A stretch of 64,000 nucleotides of DNA. Source: Nocardia xishanensis NBRC 101358. Its GTDB lineage: Bacteria; Actinomycetota; Actinomycetes; Mycobacteriales; Mycobacteriaceae. Of the stretch, positions 23,711 through 32,791 are shown one piece after another. The stretch is from NCBI RefSeq assembly GCF_001613365.1, contig NZ_BDCF01000038.1, forward strand, positions 1 through 64,000, written 5' to 3'. Positions within the stretch are counted from its first letter, which is position 1; every line of letters begins with the position of its first letter. A program made the position numbers and the translations under genes. A model generated the notes under the pieces. The model was not told the DNA's origin, did not search any database, and saw only the letters and a list, made by a program, of their open reading frames with translations.

Positions 23711-23726
23711 GTGGCACGAATGCCAC
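23711..23726. promoter_or_regulatory. Inverted repeat GTGGCA-CGAA-TGCCAC
   Basis: 6-bp perfect arms with a 4-bp centre, 36 bp upstream of the MFS start, in the MFS-VOC divergent region. It is a possible operator; no regulator gene is adjacent. Confidence 0.3.
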
Positions 23727-23873
23727 AGAACGTCGAGATCCCGCCAAATCGGTTCGACAGCCCACCGGCCGCGCCCTACTGTGTCCCGGGGCACGGCAGC
23801 GCGATCGCGTGCGCCGTCGCCCAGTGACCACGTCGGCGGTCGCGGGCACGTCCCGCGCGGCACAGGAGACAAC

Positions 23874-24614
23874 ATGATTCGCTGGGTCTGGGCGTTCCTC
23901 GACCGTCCCACACAACGTTTCGACGACTGCGCGGCCTTCTGGTCGACCGTCACCGGCACCCAGCTCTCGCCGCGCCGCGGCGACGACGACCAATTCCTCA
24001 CGCTGCTGCCCGATCCCGCGCTCTTCGCCGCGGCCGGGGTCAAGATGCAGTCGGTGCAGGGCCTGTCCGGCGTGCACTTGGATTTCGACGTCGACGACAT
24101 CGCCGCCGCCGTGCGCACCGCCCTCGATCTGAACGCCGAGCTGGTCGCCAATCACCCGGACTACGCGGTGCTCCGTTCGCCCTCCGGCCAGATCTTCTGC
24201 TTCACCCCGAGCGGACGCGCCAAGGGCCGACCCGCTCCCGCCTTCCACGCCCCCGACGGCACGCTGACCCGCCTCGACCAGGTCTGCCTCGACATCGGCG
24301 CCGCCGATCACGAAGTGGAGACACGTTTTTGGGCCGACCTCACCGGATGGCGGCACACCCCGGGCCGTCTCGCCGAATTCTCCCGCCTGCGCGCCGAGGA
24401 GACGCTGCCGGTCCAGCTGCTGCTGCAACGCCTCGGCGAGGACCGCCCCGCGAGCGCCCACATCGATCTGGCCTCCTCCGACATCGAGGCCACCGCCGCG
24501 TGGCACCAGTCCCTCGGCGCCCGCCTGGTGCAGCGCTACGAGCACTGGATCGTGATGACCGATCCGGCCGACGCGGTGTACTGCATCACCGGCCGCGATC
24601 CGAACGGCGTGTGA
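23874..24614 (+). CDS. VOC-family (glyoxalase-like) protein
   Basis: 246 aa with two tandem vicinal-oxygen-chelate half domains: residues about 1-110 (WVWAFLDRPTQRF, HLDFDVDDIAA, SPSGQIFCF) and about 125-246 (LDQVCLDIGAADHEVETRFW, HIDLASSDIEAT, VYCITGRDP). Such proteins bind a divalent metal and act as glyoxalases, dioxygenases or thiol transferases; no specific substrate is visible. CAGGAGACAAC gives a good ribosome binding site for the ATG. Confidence 0.88.
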   Translation: MIRWVWAFLDRPTQRFDDCAAFWSTVTGTQLSPRRGDDDQFLTLLPDPALFAAAGVKMQSVQGLSGVHLDFDVDDIAAAVRTALDLNAELVANHPDYAVLRSPSGQIFCFTPSGRAKGRPAPAFHAPDGTLTRLDQVCLDIGAADHEVETRFWADLTGWRHTPGRLAEFSRLRAEETLPVQLLLQRLGEDRPASAHIDLASSDIEATAAWHQSLGARLVQRYEHWIVMTDPADAVYCITGRDPNGV

Positions 24615-24709
24615 TCCGCACCCGGGTTCGGCCCCCGCCGCGCTTCGCCTCCCGGTGACACGGGCAACAGGCTGCGGATGCCCGCCGACAGCGGTGGCAG
24701 AGTACCGGT

Positions 24710-26227
24710 GTGCCTACGAACCAGACGACCACCGGATCCCTGCTCACCGCCCTGTGCCCGGAGCTGCGGACGGCGCTGACCCGCGTCGGCTACGACGCCG
24801 ACACTCTGCTGTCGGCGCTGGGTCCTGACGTGCACGCCGCGCTCGGCCGTTCCGAGCCGGTGCCGGTGCGGCGGGCCGCGCGCGCGGCCGGTGAACTCGG
24901 CACGCTGATCCGGCTGCTGTTGCTCGGCGACGCGCTGCCCGAGCGGGAGGTGGCGGCGGCGCTCGCGCCGGTGGACGTCGACCGGGCCGTCGCGGCGGGT
25001 CTGCTGGCGCGCGACGGCGACGAGGTCCGCGCGGCGCTCGATCTGCGTCCGCTGGACGCGGGCGAGGGCAACCGCTGGATCCTGTCGGATCTGGACGACT
25101 CCATGCGCAGGCGCACCCTCACCGAGAATCACGTGCTCGGCGTCGGTCACGCGTCGCTGTCGCTGCTGCGCGCCACGCCCACCCGGCCCGTCGGCTCGGT
25201 CCTCGACCTCGGCACCGGCTGCGGTGTGCAGGCGGTGCACGCCGCGTCCTACGGGCGCACCGTCACCGCGACCGACCTGAACCCGCGGGCGCTGTGGCTC
25301 GCCGAGGCGACCGCCGCGCTCAACGGCCTCGACATCGAACTGCTGGAGGGTTCCTGGTTCGAACCGGTGGCCGGGCGGCGTTTCGACCAGGTGGTCGCCA
25401 ATCCGCCCTTCGTCGTCGGGCCCGCGCGCATCGAGCACACCTATCGTGATTCGGGTCTCGCGCTGGACGGGGCCAGCGAACTGGTCGTCTCCCGTGCGCC
25501 GGAGCTGCTCGCGCCCGGTGGCACGGCGGCCATGCTGGCGGCTTGGGTGCACGTCGACGGGGAGGACTGGCGTCAGCGCGTCTCGTCCTGGCTGCCCGCC
25601 GAGGGCGTCGACGCATGGGTGGTCCAACGCGACGTCGCCGACCCCGCGCTCTACGTCGGCACCTGGCTGCGCGACGCCGGCCTTGACCCGCGCGATCCGG
25701 CGGCGCAGGCCCGCGCCGAACAGTGGCTGGACGCCTTCGCGGCCGCCGACGTGGCGGGCATCGGCTTCGGCTTCGTCTATCTGCGCGCCATCGACGGCCC
25801 CACCGAACTGCTCGCCGAGGACCTGACACACGGCTTCGACGACCCGCTCGGCGCCGAGGCGAGCGCCTATTTCGAGCGTTCGGCCTGGCTGCGCGCGGTG
25901 GCCGGGAACGAAAACCTCGCCTGGTCGGCACGTTTCGCGGTCGCGGAGGCGACCGCGCTGGAGCGGGTGTTCCTCGCGGGAGCCGAGGGCTGGGAGGAAC
26001 GCGTCGCGCGACTGCACCGCGGCGACGGTCCGCGCTGGCAGCACGAGGTGGATGAGACGACGATCTCGCTGGTCGCGGGAATGCGGCCGGACGGGCTGCC
26101 GTTGTACGAACTGATCGAACTGCTGGCGCTCGCCCACGGATTCGAAGAGGTGACGCCGGAGTTCGCGGCCGACGCGCTGACCGTCGTGGCCGGACTGGTC
26201 CGGCACGGGTTGATCGCGCCCGTGTGA
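24710..26227 (+). CDS. Class I SAM-dependent methyltransferase (PrmC/HemK-like core)
   Basis: 505 aa. An N-terminal helical domain (about 1-150) precedes a Rossmann methyltransferase core with SAM motif VLDLGTGCGVQAVHAA (about 165-180), acidic TATDLNPRAL, and the NPPF tetrapeptide in VVANPPFVVG, shared by N5-glutamine and nucleotide methylases. A long C-terminal domain (about 320-505) is particular to the actinobacterial family carrying DUF7059/DUF7782 domains. The product methylated is unknown. The GTG start gives VPTNQTTTGS. Confidence 0.88.
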   Translation: MPTNQTTTGSLLTALCPELRTALTRVGYDADTLLSALGPDVHAALGRSEPVPVRRAARAAGELGTLIRLLLLGDALPEREVAAALAPVDVDRAVAAGLLARDGDEVRAALDLRPLDAGEGNRWILSDLDDSMRRRTLTENHVLGVGHASLSLLRATPTRPVGSVLDLGTGCGVQAVHAASYGRTVTATDLNPRALWLAEATAALNGLDIELLEGSWFEPVAGRRFDQVVANPPFVVGPARIEHTYRDSGLALDGASELVVSRAPELLAPGGTAAMLAAWVHVDGEDWRQRVSSWLPAEGVDAWVVQRDVADPALYVGTWLRDAGLDPRDPAAQARAEQWLDAFAAADVAGIGFGFVYLRAIDGPTELLAEDLTHGFDDPLGAEASAYFERSAWLRAVAGNENLAWSARFAVAEATALERVFLAGAEGWEERVARLHRGDGPRWQHEVDETTISLVAGMRPDGLPLYELIELLALAHGFEEVTPEFAADALTVVAGLVRHGLIAPV

Positions 26228-26375
26228 GCCGCCCGTGTAAGCACGGGGCAACCGGGTATGCGTCGGCGGAGGCATCGGACAGGGAGCCCGTTCCCACCCG
26301 CGGGGGTTCTCAGGAACTTCTCAGACGTAGGTGACCGAAACCGCAGTTCAGGGTCGGTTTATCGGGGCACCAGCG

Positions 26376-26405
26376 GGGAACTTTCTCTCTGTCGGGTCCG
26401 TTGAT
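26376..26405 (+). promoter_or_regulatory. Candidate ECF (SigE/SigH-type) promoter of sigB
   Basis: GGGAAC at 26376-26381, a 17-nt spacer, then CGTTGAT at 26399-26405, 32 bp before the sigB start codon. In mycobacteria sigB is transcribed from a SigE/SigH/SigL promoter of this consensus (GGAAC...GTT). GACAGGAGG just before the start is the ribosome binding site. Confidence 0.75.
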
Positions 26406-26437
26406 CGGAGTGAGACACCACCGACAGGAGGCAAGTC

Positions 26438-27406
26438 ATGACCAGCCCCGCCACCACTCGAGTGCGCACCAGCGAATCGGACCTCGACGCCCAGAGCCCT
26501 GCCGCCGACTTGGTACGCGTGTACCTGAACGGAATCGGTCGCACCGCGCTGCTCTCGGCTGCCGACGAGGTCGAGCTGGCCAAGCGCATCGAGGCGGGCC
26601 TCTACGCCCAGCACCTGCTGGAAACGGGCAAGCGGCTTTCCGCCGGCCGGAAGAAGGATCTCGCCATCATTGTGCGCGACGGCCAGTCCGCACGGGCGCA
26701 CCTACTCGAAGCCAACCTGCGCCTCGTGGTCTCGCTCGCCAAGCGCTACACCGGCCGCGGCATGCCGCTGCTGGACCTCATCCAAGAGGGCAATCTCGGC
26801 CTGATCAGGGCCATGGAGAAGTTCGACTACGCCAAGGGCTTCAAGTTCTCGACGTACGCCACCTGGTGGATCCGGCAGGCGATCACCCGCGGCATGGCCG
26901 ATCAGAGCCGCACCATCCGGCTCCCCGTCCACCTCGTCGAGCAGGTGAACAAGCTGGCCAGGATCAAGCGTGAACTGCACCAGCAGCTCGGCCGCGAAGC
27001 CACCGACGAAGAGCTGGCCAACGAGTCGGGCATCCCGGTCGACAAGATCTCCGATCTGCTCGACCACAGCCGCGATCCGGTGAGCCTGGACATGCCGGTC
27101 GGCAACGACGAAGAGGCGCCGCTGGGCGATTTCATCGAGGACTCCGAGGCCACCTCGGCCGAGTCCGCGGTGATCGCCGGACTGCTGCACCACGACGTGC
27201 GCAGCGTGCTCGCCACCCTGGACGAGCGTGAACAGCAGGTCATCCGCCTGCGCTTCGGCCTCGACGACGGTCAGCCCCGCACCCTGGATCAGATCGGCAA
27301 GCTCTTCGGTCTGTCCCGCGAGCGGGTGCGTCAGATCGAGCGTGAGGTCATGGCGAAGCTGCGCAAGGGCGAGCGGGCCGACCGCCTGCGGGCCTACGCC
27401 AGCTGA
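26438..27406 (+). CDS. sigB: Group 2 (principal-like) sigma factor SigB
   Basis: 322 aa. It lacks the long N-terminal region of SigA. It has region 1.2 [18 protein letters not shown], 2.3-2.4 [18 protein letters not shown] followed by [18 protein letters not shown], and region 4.2 [19 protein letters not shown]. Regions 2.4 and 4.2 nearly match SigA, so the promoter specificity should overlap. In mycobacteria SigB is a stress-induced alternative to SigA. The putative ECF promoter upstream fits induction by a stress sigma factor. It does not immediately precede ideR here: 4.7 kb of other genes intervene. Confidence 0.96.
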   Translation: MTSPATTRVRTSESDLDAQSPAADLVRVYLNGIGRTALLSAADEVELAKRIEAGLYAQHLLETGKRLSAGRKKDLAIIVRDGQSARAHLLEANLRLVVSLAKRYTGRGMPLLDLIQEGNLGLIRAMEKFDYAKGFKFSTYATWWIRQAITRGMADQSRTIRLPVHLVEQVNKLARIKRELHQQLGREATDEELANESGIPVDKISDLLDHSRDPVSLDMPVGNDEEAPLGDFIEDSEATSAESAVIAGLLHHDVRSVLATLDEREQQVIRLRFGLDDGQPRTLDQIGKLFGLSRERVRQIEREVMAKLRKGERADRLRAYAS

Positions 27407-27475
27407 CCCATCGACGCCGGGTGTTTCCGAGGCGCCCCGGCGTCCGGCTTGGTGGCCGACGCGTCACCGCATAGA

Positions 27476-27532
27476 CGCCGACCGGTGTCCGCGCGACCCG
27501 TCCCCTCCGGGTTCCGCGCGAACCGGTCGGCG
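27476..27532. terminator. Hairpin between sigB and the DUF4333 gene
   Basis: Outer arms CGCCGACCGGT and ACCGGTCGGCG are exact complements (27476-27486, 27522-27532), with an inner CGCGCG/ACCCG...CGGGT pairing. It lies between convergent genes and probably terminates both. Confidence 0.6.
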
Positions 27533-27541
27533 AACTCTTGC

Positions 27542-27847
27542 TCAGGCCGGGTCGACGGCGACGTCGTAGTTGACCGTGTCGCCTTCCACCGAGGTCACCG
27601 TGACGGTGAGACCGAGCGTGTCACCGCCCGCCGCCAAAGTGCAGCGCATGGTCGTGCCGACCTTGCCCGCCAAATCGCCCGGGCAATCGATCGCGTCGGG
27701 CGTTTGCCCGACCTGCTCGGTCAATGTCTGCTTCACCGACTTCTCCAGCTCGCTCTCCTTCACCTCGGGCGTGGTGGAACCGATCTCCACCGAGCAACCC
27801 GCGGCAAGGAACGCGGCGAACAACCCGGCAAGGGCGATGGCTTTCAT
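27542..27847 (-). CDS. DUF4333 putative lipoprotein
   Basis: 101 aa. The N-terminal signal MKAIALAGLFAAFLAAGC ends in an LAAGC lipobox (lipidated Cys18). The mature domain contains VGQTPDAIDCPGDLAGKVG and MRCTLAAGG, two cysteines in the DUF4333 pattern (secreted actinobacterial lipoproteins of unknown function). The ATG of the signal peptide is the clear start; upstream codons are not signal-like. Confidence 0.88.
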   Translation of the reverse strand: MKAIALAGLFAAFLAAGCSVEIGSTTPEVKESELEKSVKQTLTEQVGQTPDAIDCPGDLAGKVGTTMRCTLAAGGDTLGLTVTVTSVEGDTVNYDVAVDPA

Positions 27848-27967
27848 GGCGACACGAACCTCTCTGGTCGAATCCTTCGGATCTTCACCAGATCGGGTGC
27901 CGCACAAGGGCCGTTAACGCCGACGTGCCCCCGAAGCCGATCGGCAGCAGCAGGCCGGTCGCGGTGC

Positions 27968-30655
27968 TCACGCCAATCGGCGCGGGCCGACATCGAACCG
28001 GCTCGGCTCGGGACCGATGCGGCCCCGCGCGTAGAGGATCTCCGCCGAGGTCGGCGAGGCCAGCACCGGATCGAAAGACAGCTCGCGCATTTCCGGGATG
28101 TCGTCGAACAGTGCCGAAATGCGTTGGGCCAGTTCGGCGAGCGTAGCCTTGTCCACCCGCGGGCTGGCGGGCGTGCCGGACAGCAGCGGGGCCGCGCGTG
28201 GCGCGTCGATCAGGGCCGCCGCCTCGTCGCTGGTCAGCGGCAGCGCGCGGTAGGCGCGGTCGCCGAGCATTTCGATGATCATGCCGGACAGGCCGAATTC
28301 GATCACCGATCCGAACGACGGGTCGTCCTGGACACGCAGGATGCAACCGACGCCCTTGGTCGCCATCTTCTGGATGTGCAGCACCGGATCGCCGCAGACC
28401 TCCACCAGGTCGGTGTAGGCCTGCCGCACCGCCTCCGGTCGCCACAGGTCGAGGCGCACGCCCGTCAGATCCGGTCTGCGCCGCCACATTTCCCCGGTCG
28501 CCTTCGCCGCCACCGGATATCCCAGCTCCTCCGCCGCGGCCACCGCCTGCTCGGCGTCGCGCACCTCGCGGAACTCGACCACCTGGATGCCGTAACAGGT
28601 GAGCAGTTCGGCGGCTTCCAAGTCCGTCAGCCAGCGACCACCGGAATCGCCCATCCACCGCGCCACCAGTCTTCTGGCCCGCTCGGTGTCGATCCCGTCA
28701 GGTCGCACCACCACCGAAGCCGGCTTGTCCCGCCACTCCGCGTAGCGGCGGACCCGGGCCAAAGCCCGCGCCGCCCGTTCGGGATCCGGATACGACGGAA
28801 TCGATCCACGCAATGCCATCCCACCCTGGCCGCGCACCGCGAGCAGATGCGGGATGCCCTGCTCGGCGATGAAGGTGGTGAGAATCGGCTTGCCCGCCTC
28901 GGGCACCGCCGCGGCGGCCGACCGGATGGCGTCGGCGAATCCGGCCATCGGCAACGGCACCGGCGGCGCGAAAACCACGATGACGGAATCAATCTCGGTC
29001 GCGCGCAGGGCCTCGACCACGGCGTCCAGATAGGCGCCCGGCGTCGCCTGCGGACCGAGGTTCACCGGTTCGGCCACATCCAGGCCCTCGCCGCGGGCCG
29101 CGTCGACGGCCAGCCAGCTCAGCGCGGTGCTGTTGCTGATCACCGCCAGCCGGGACCCGCCGGGCAGCGGCTGGTAGCCGAGCAGCGCGGCGCAGTCGAA
29201 CAACTCCGAGATCGAGTCCACCTGCACGATGCCCGCCTGCGCGAACAGATCTCGCACGATCGAGCGATCCATGTCGCGCGGCGGCTGGCTGCGCCCCGCC
29301 TGTCGCCCGCTGCTCACCGCGACGATCGGTTTGCTGCGTGCCACCCGGCGCGCGATCCGCGAGAACTTGCGCGGGTTACCGAAACTCTCCAAGTACAACA
29401 GGATCACGTCGGTGTCGGGCGCGGTGTCCCAGTACTGGAGCAGGTCGTTGCCGGACACGTCGGCGCGGTTGCCCGCCGAGACGAACGTGGACAGCCCCAG
29501 GTTGCGCGCGGCGGCCTCGCCGAGAATGGCGGCGCCCAACGGGCCGGACTGACAGAAGAACCCGATCCGCCCGCGCGCGGGCAGCACCGGCGCCAGCGTC
29601 GCGTTCAACGACACCGCCGGATCGGTGTTCGCGATGCCGAGCGCGCTGGGGCCGACCACCCGCATGCCGTGCACCCTGGCGGCAGCCACCAGGTCGCGTT
29701 CGGCGGCGAGGCCCTCCGGACCGGTCTCGCCGAAACCGGCGGTGAGCACCACCAAGCCCTTGACGCCCTTGGCCATACAGTCGTCGAGGACCGAGTCGAT
29801 CGCCGCGGCGGGCACCGCGACCACCGCCAGGTCCACTTCGTCGGGAATCTCGCGCACGGTGGCGTAGGCACGGACGCCGCGCACCGACTTCCGGGTGGGA
29901 TTGACCGGATACACCGGCCCCTGGAACACACCCGACAGCAGATTCGCCAGCACCACACCGCCGACCCGGCCCGCGGCGGGCGTTGCGCCGATCACCGCGA
30001 CCGAACCAGGCGCGAGCAGATTCCCGACGCTGCGCGCCTCGGAGGCGCGTTCCCGCGAATCCCGCACCGACACCAAGGCTTCGGTGGGGTCGATGGCGAA
30101 CTCCAAGTGCAGCACCGAGCCGTCCCTGCTGCGCTCGACCTGATAGCCCGCCTCCCGGAACACGGTGACCATCACGGTGTTCTCGGCGAGCACCTCGGCG
30201 ACGAAGGTCTCGATCTTGCTCTCCGCCGCGGCGCCCGCCAGGTGCTCGAGCAGGATGGAGCCCAGTCCGCGGCCCTGGTGCTCGTCGGCCACCACGAAGG
30301 CGACCTCGGCCGAGCGGGGGCCGGTGCGGTCGAGCAGTTCGTAGCGGCCGACGGCGATGATCTGCTCACCGAGCTCCACCACCAGCCCGACCCGGTTGTG
30401 GTAGTCGAGGTGGGTGGTCCGGTACAGGTCCTTGGGCGAGATGCGCGGGTAGGGACCGAAATACCGCAGGTACCTGGTGCGGTCGGAGAGGGCGGCGTGG
30501 AATTCCTGGAGCTGGTCGCCGTCCTCGGGGGTCACCGGCCGCAGCCGCACCACTCCACCGTCGGAGGCGAGCACGTCGGCGAACCAGTGCTGCGGCGGCG
30601 GGGGCGGCGTCGCGGGGGTGGACGGAGAGTCCGGGACGGGAATCTGCTCAGTCAC
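27968..30655 (-). CDS. GNAT / acyl-CoA synthetase-like fusion (Pat-type protein lysine acetyltransferase)
   Basis: 895 aa. Residues about 30-195 form a GNAT domain with acetyl-CoA loop VADEHQGRGLGSILLEHL. Then come NDP-forming acyl-CoA synthetase modules: CoA binding (VAVIGATPAAGRVGGVVLAN to VNPTRKSVRGV), ligase-CoA (GFFCQSGPLGAAILGEAA) and a C-terminal ATP-grasp (about 680-890). The SHTG phospho-His segment expected after PIVAVSSGRQAG is replaced by RSQPPRDMDRS, so synthetase activity is probably lost, as in Salmonella Pat. The likely role is acetylating acetyl-CoA synthetase and other enzymes. Its GTG overlaps the acuC end by 8 bp, and GGAGG precedes the start. Confidence 0.88.
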   Translation of the reverse strand: MTEQIPVPDSPSTPATPPPPPQHWFADVLASDGGVVRLRPVTPEDGDQLQEFHAALSDRTRYLRYFGPYPRISPKDLYRTTHLDYHNRVGLVVELGEQIIAVGRYELLDRTGPRSAEVAFVVADEHQGRGLGSILLEHLAGAAAESKIETFVAEVLAENTVMVTVFREAGYQVERSRDGSVLHLEFAIDPTEALVSVRDSRERASEARSVGNLLAPGSVAVIGATPAAGRVGGVVLANLLSGVFQGPVYPVNPTRKSVRGVRAYATVREIPDEVDLAVVAVPAAAIDSVLDDCMAKGVKGLVVLTAGFGETGPEGLAAERDLVAAARVHGMRVVGPSALGIANTDPAVSLNATLAPVLPARGRIGFFCQSGPLGAAILGEAAARNLGLSTFVSAGNRADVSGNDLLQYWDTAPDTDVILLYLESFGNPRKFSRIARRVARSKPIVAVSSGRQAGRSQPPRDMDRSIVRDLFAQAGIVQVDSISELFDCAALLGYQPLPGGSRLAVISNSTALSWLAVDAARGEGLDVAEPVNLGPQATPGAYLDAVVEALRATEIDSVIVVFAPPVPLPMAGFADAIRSAAAAVPEAGKPILTTFIAEQGIPHLLAVRGQGGMALRGSIPSYPDPERAARALARVRRYAEWRDKPASVVVRPDGIDTERARRLVARWMGDSGGRWLTDLEAAELLTCYGIQVVEFREVRDAEQAVAAAEELGYPVAAKATGEMWRRRPDLTGVRLDLWRPEAVRQAYTDLVEVCGDPVLHIQKMATKGVGCILRVQDDPSFGSVIEFGLSGMIIEMLGDRAYRALPLTSDEAAALIDAPRAAPLLSGTPASPRVDKATLAELAQRISALFDDIPEMRELSFDPVLASPTSAEILYARGRIGPEPSRFDVGPRRLA

Positions 30656-31913
30656 GGGGGTCCTCCGGGTCCAAGCCGAGCAATCCGAAGCTGGCTCGGC
30701 GCGTTGCCAATACGGCCGTGTCGACGGCCCGCTGCGCACGATCGGCGCGCGCGTCTCCAGTTTCCCCGGTCCCGCCGGGACCGTCCCACGGACGGTATGT
30801 GATGTCGCCCCCTTCGCCCATGGTGCGCGGCGGCTCCGTGTTCGGCGCCACGGAGCGAACCATATCGATCCACTTCTGCGGCACCGCGGTTTCCGGCGCG
30901 ATGTCACGGTCCAGCGCGGTGGCCAGCAGGTGGGTCCAGGATCGCGGCACCACCCGGACCAGACCGTAACCGCCGCCGCCGAGCGCGAGCCAGCGTCCCT
31001 CCGCGTATCGGTCGGCGAGATCGCGCATAGCATGGAACGCCGCGCGCTGCCCGTCCACCGTGAGCTCCATATCGGCGAGCGGGTCCTCGCGATGCGTGTC
31101 CACACCGCATTGGCTCACCACGATCTGCGGGCGGAACGCCGCCACCGCGCTGGGCACCACCGCGTGGAAACCCCGCAGCCACTGGGCATCCCGGGTGCCT
31201 GGCAGCAGCGCGAGGTTGATCGCGGTGCCGTCGGCCGCGCCGACGCCGGTCTCCTCCGGCCAGCCGGTGTTGGGCCACAGGGTCGCCGGGTGCTGATGGA
31301 TCGAGACGGTCAGCACCCGCGGGTCCGCGTAGAAGACGCGCTGCACCCCGTCGGCATGGTGCACGTCGACATCGAGGTAGGCGATGCGGTCGAAACCGTG
31401 CTCGAGCAGCCAGGAGATCGCCACGGCCGCATCGTTGTATATGCAGAAGCCCGAGGCGGTCGAGGCCATCGCGTGGTGCATGCCGCCGCCGATGCTGACC
31501 GCCCGCCTGGTGCGGCCCTCGGCGATCTCGCGCGCCGCGGCGAGCGTGCCGCCGACGATGATCGAGGCCGCCTGGTGCATGCGCGGGAACACCGGGTTGT
31601 CCGGCGAACCGAGACCGTAAGGCGGGGCGAGTGGCTCGTCGGCGGGCGCGACCGCGTGCTCGACCGCCTCGATGTAATCGGCCGTGTGGACGCGCAGCAG
31701 ATCGCCGCGGTCGGCGGGCGCGGGCTCCAGCCGCTCGACACCGTCGAGCAATCCCAGGCTTTCGGCCAGCGTCATGGTGAACTTCAGGCGCGCCGGTTTC
31801 ATGGGGTGCTCCGGCGTCCAGCTGTAGTCGAGGTAGCGATCGCTCCACACGACGGTGCCCGAACTCCGGTGCGCCCCTGGCTCGCGGGACGATGCCGAGG
31901 GTGCAGTGGCCAT
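30648..31913 (-). CDS. acuC: AcuC-like protein deacetylase (class I/II HDAC fold)
   Basis: 421 aa Zn2+-dependent deacetylase of the arginase/HDAC superfamily. SIGGGMHHAMA (catalytic His pair 146-147), YLDVDVHHADGVQ (zinc ligands near 181-185), VVSQCGVDTHREDPLADM and LALGGGGYGLVRVVP are the family motifs. AcuC removes acetyl groups from lysines, classically reactivating acetyl-CoA synthetase. The ATG giving MATAPSASSREP was chosen. It lies directly upstream of, and overlaps, the Pat-type acetyltransferase gene, so writer and eraser are co-expressed. It is divergent from ideR. Confidence 0.93.
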   Translation of the reverse strand: MATAPSASSREPGAHRSSGTVVWSDRYLDYSWTPEHPMKPARLKFTMTLAESLGLLDGVERLEPAPADRGDLLRVHTADYIEAVEHAVAPADEPLAPPYGLGSPDNPVFPRMHQAASIIVGGTLAAAREIAEGRTRRAVSIGGGMHHAMASTASGFCIYNDAAVAISWLLEHGFDRIAYLDVDVHHADGVQRVFYADPRVLTVSIHQHPATLWPNTGWPEETGVGAADGTAINLALLPGTRDAQWLRGFHAVVPSAVAAFRPQIVVSQCGVDTHREDPLADMELTVDGQRAAFHAMRDLADRYAEGRWLALGGGGYGLVRVVPRSWTHLLATALDRDIAPETAVPQKWIDMVRSVAPNTEPPRTMGEGGDITYRPWDGPGGTGETGDARADRAQRAVDTAVLATRRASFGLLGLDPEDPRD

Positions 31914-32098
31914 GCTCGCAACGGTACGCGGGAAGCTACGCGCCCCGTCGGACGTTTGTATGCAGTAGAAAGAGAGCAAGTACGAACACGGCGACAGGCC
32001 GTGCGCCGACAGGGTTCCGATGGTGGGACGCGAACCGACACGGCACACGGTGCTGTCGCCGTGCGTGGGTAGAATTCGTGCCGACGAAGGGGTAACAG

Positions 32099-32788
32099 GT
32101 GAAGGATCTGGTCGACACCACGGAGATGTATCTCCGTACCATCTACGACCTCGAGGAGGAGGGCGTGGTGCCCCTGCGCGCCCGGATCGCCGAGCGCCTC
32201 GAGCAGAGCGGCCCGACCGTGAGTCAGACGGTCGCGCGCATGGAGCGCGACGGGCTGCTGCTCGTCGCGGGCGATCGCCATCTCGAGCTCACCGAGAAGG
32301 GCCGCAGCATGGCCGTCGCGGTGATGCGCAAGCACCGGCTCGCCGAGCGGCTCCTGGTCGACATCATCGGCCTCGACTGGCAGAACGTGCACGCCGAGGC
32401 GTGCCGCTGGGAGCACGTGATGAGCGAGGACGTCGAGCGGCGGCTCGTCGAGGTGCTCAACCACCCCACCACCTCCCCGTACGGCAACCCCATCCCCGGT
32501 CTGGACGAGCTCGGCATCACCGCGCCCACCTCGGTCGAGGAGACTCTGGTGCGACTGTCGGACCTGCCGCACGGCCCGCTGCACGCGGTCGTCGTGCGCC
32601 GCCTCGCCGAGCACATCCAGACCGACCCCGAGGTCATCGGCCAGCTGCGCGAGGCCGGTGTGGTGCCCGACGCGCGCGTGACGGTCGAGACCAAGCCCGG
32701 ATCCGTGATCATCAGCGTGCCCGGCCACGACAGCGGCTTCGAGCTGTCGGACGAAATGGCCCACGCCGTCCAAGTGAAGCTGGTCTGA
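32099..32788 (+). CDS. ideR: Iron-dependent regulator IdeR (DtxR family)
   Basis: 229 aa. The HTH is near residues 25-50, with ERLEQSGPTVSQTVARMERD. Metal ligands of DtxR/IdeR are conserved at the expected positions: Met10, His79, His98, Cys102, Glu105 and His106 (in EACRWEHVMSED). The C-terminal SH3-like domain is VVPDARVTVETKPGSVIISV. Fe2+-bound IdeR represses siderophore genes and activates iron storage in mycobacteria. The start is GTG. TAGAAT at 32070-32075 is a possible -10. galE follows after 3 bp, as in corynebacterial dtxR-galE. Confidence 0.97.
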   Translation: MKDLVDTTEMYLRTIYDLEEEGVVPLRARIAERLEQSGPTVSQTVARMERDGLLLVAGDRHLELTEKGRSMAVAVMRKHRLAERLLVDIIGLDWQNVHAEACRWEHVMSEDVERRLVEVLNHPTTSPYGNPIPGLDELGITAPTSVEETLVRLSDLPHGPLHAVVVRRLAEHIQTDPEVIGQLREAGVVPDARVTVETKPGSVIISVPGHDSGFELSDEMAHAVQVKLV

Positions 32789-32791
32789 TCC

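Noticed and set aside
23711-23735. TGGCACG resembling a sigma-54 -24 element
   Set aside because: The -12 part is absent, and actinobacteria of this group lack sigma-54. Kept only as a weak inverted repeat.
26300-26340. Additional GGAAC at 26313 upstream of sigB as a second ECF promoter
   Set aside because: No matching CGTT or CGTC at 16-19 nt downstream.
27449-30802. Open frame of more than 1100 codons antisense to the pat gene
   Set aside because: Composition is Arg/His/Gln-rich with no family motif. It is a mirror of GC-rich codon use on the opposite strand, where a complete GNAT/synthetase protein is encoded.
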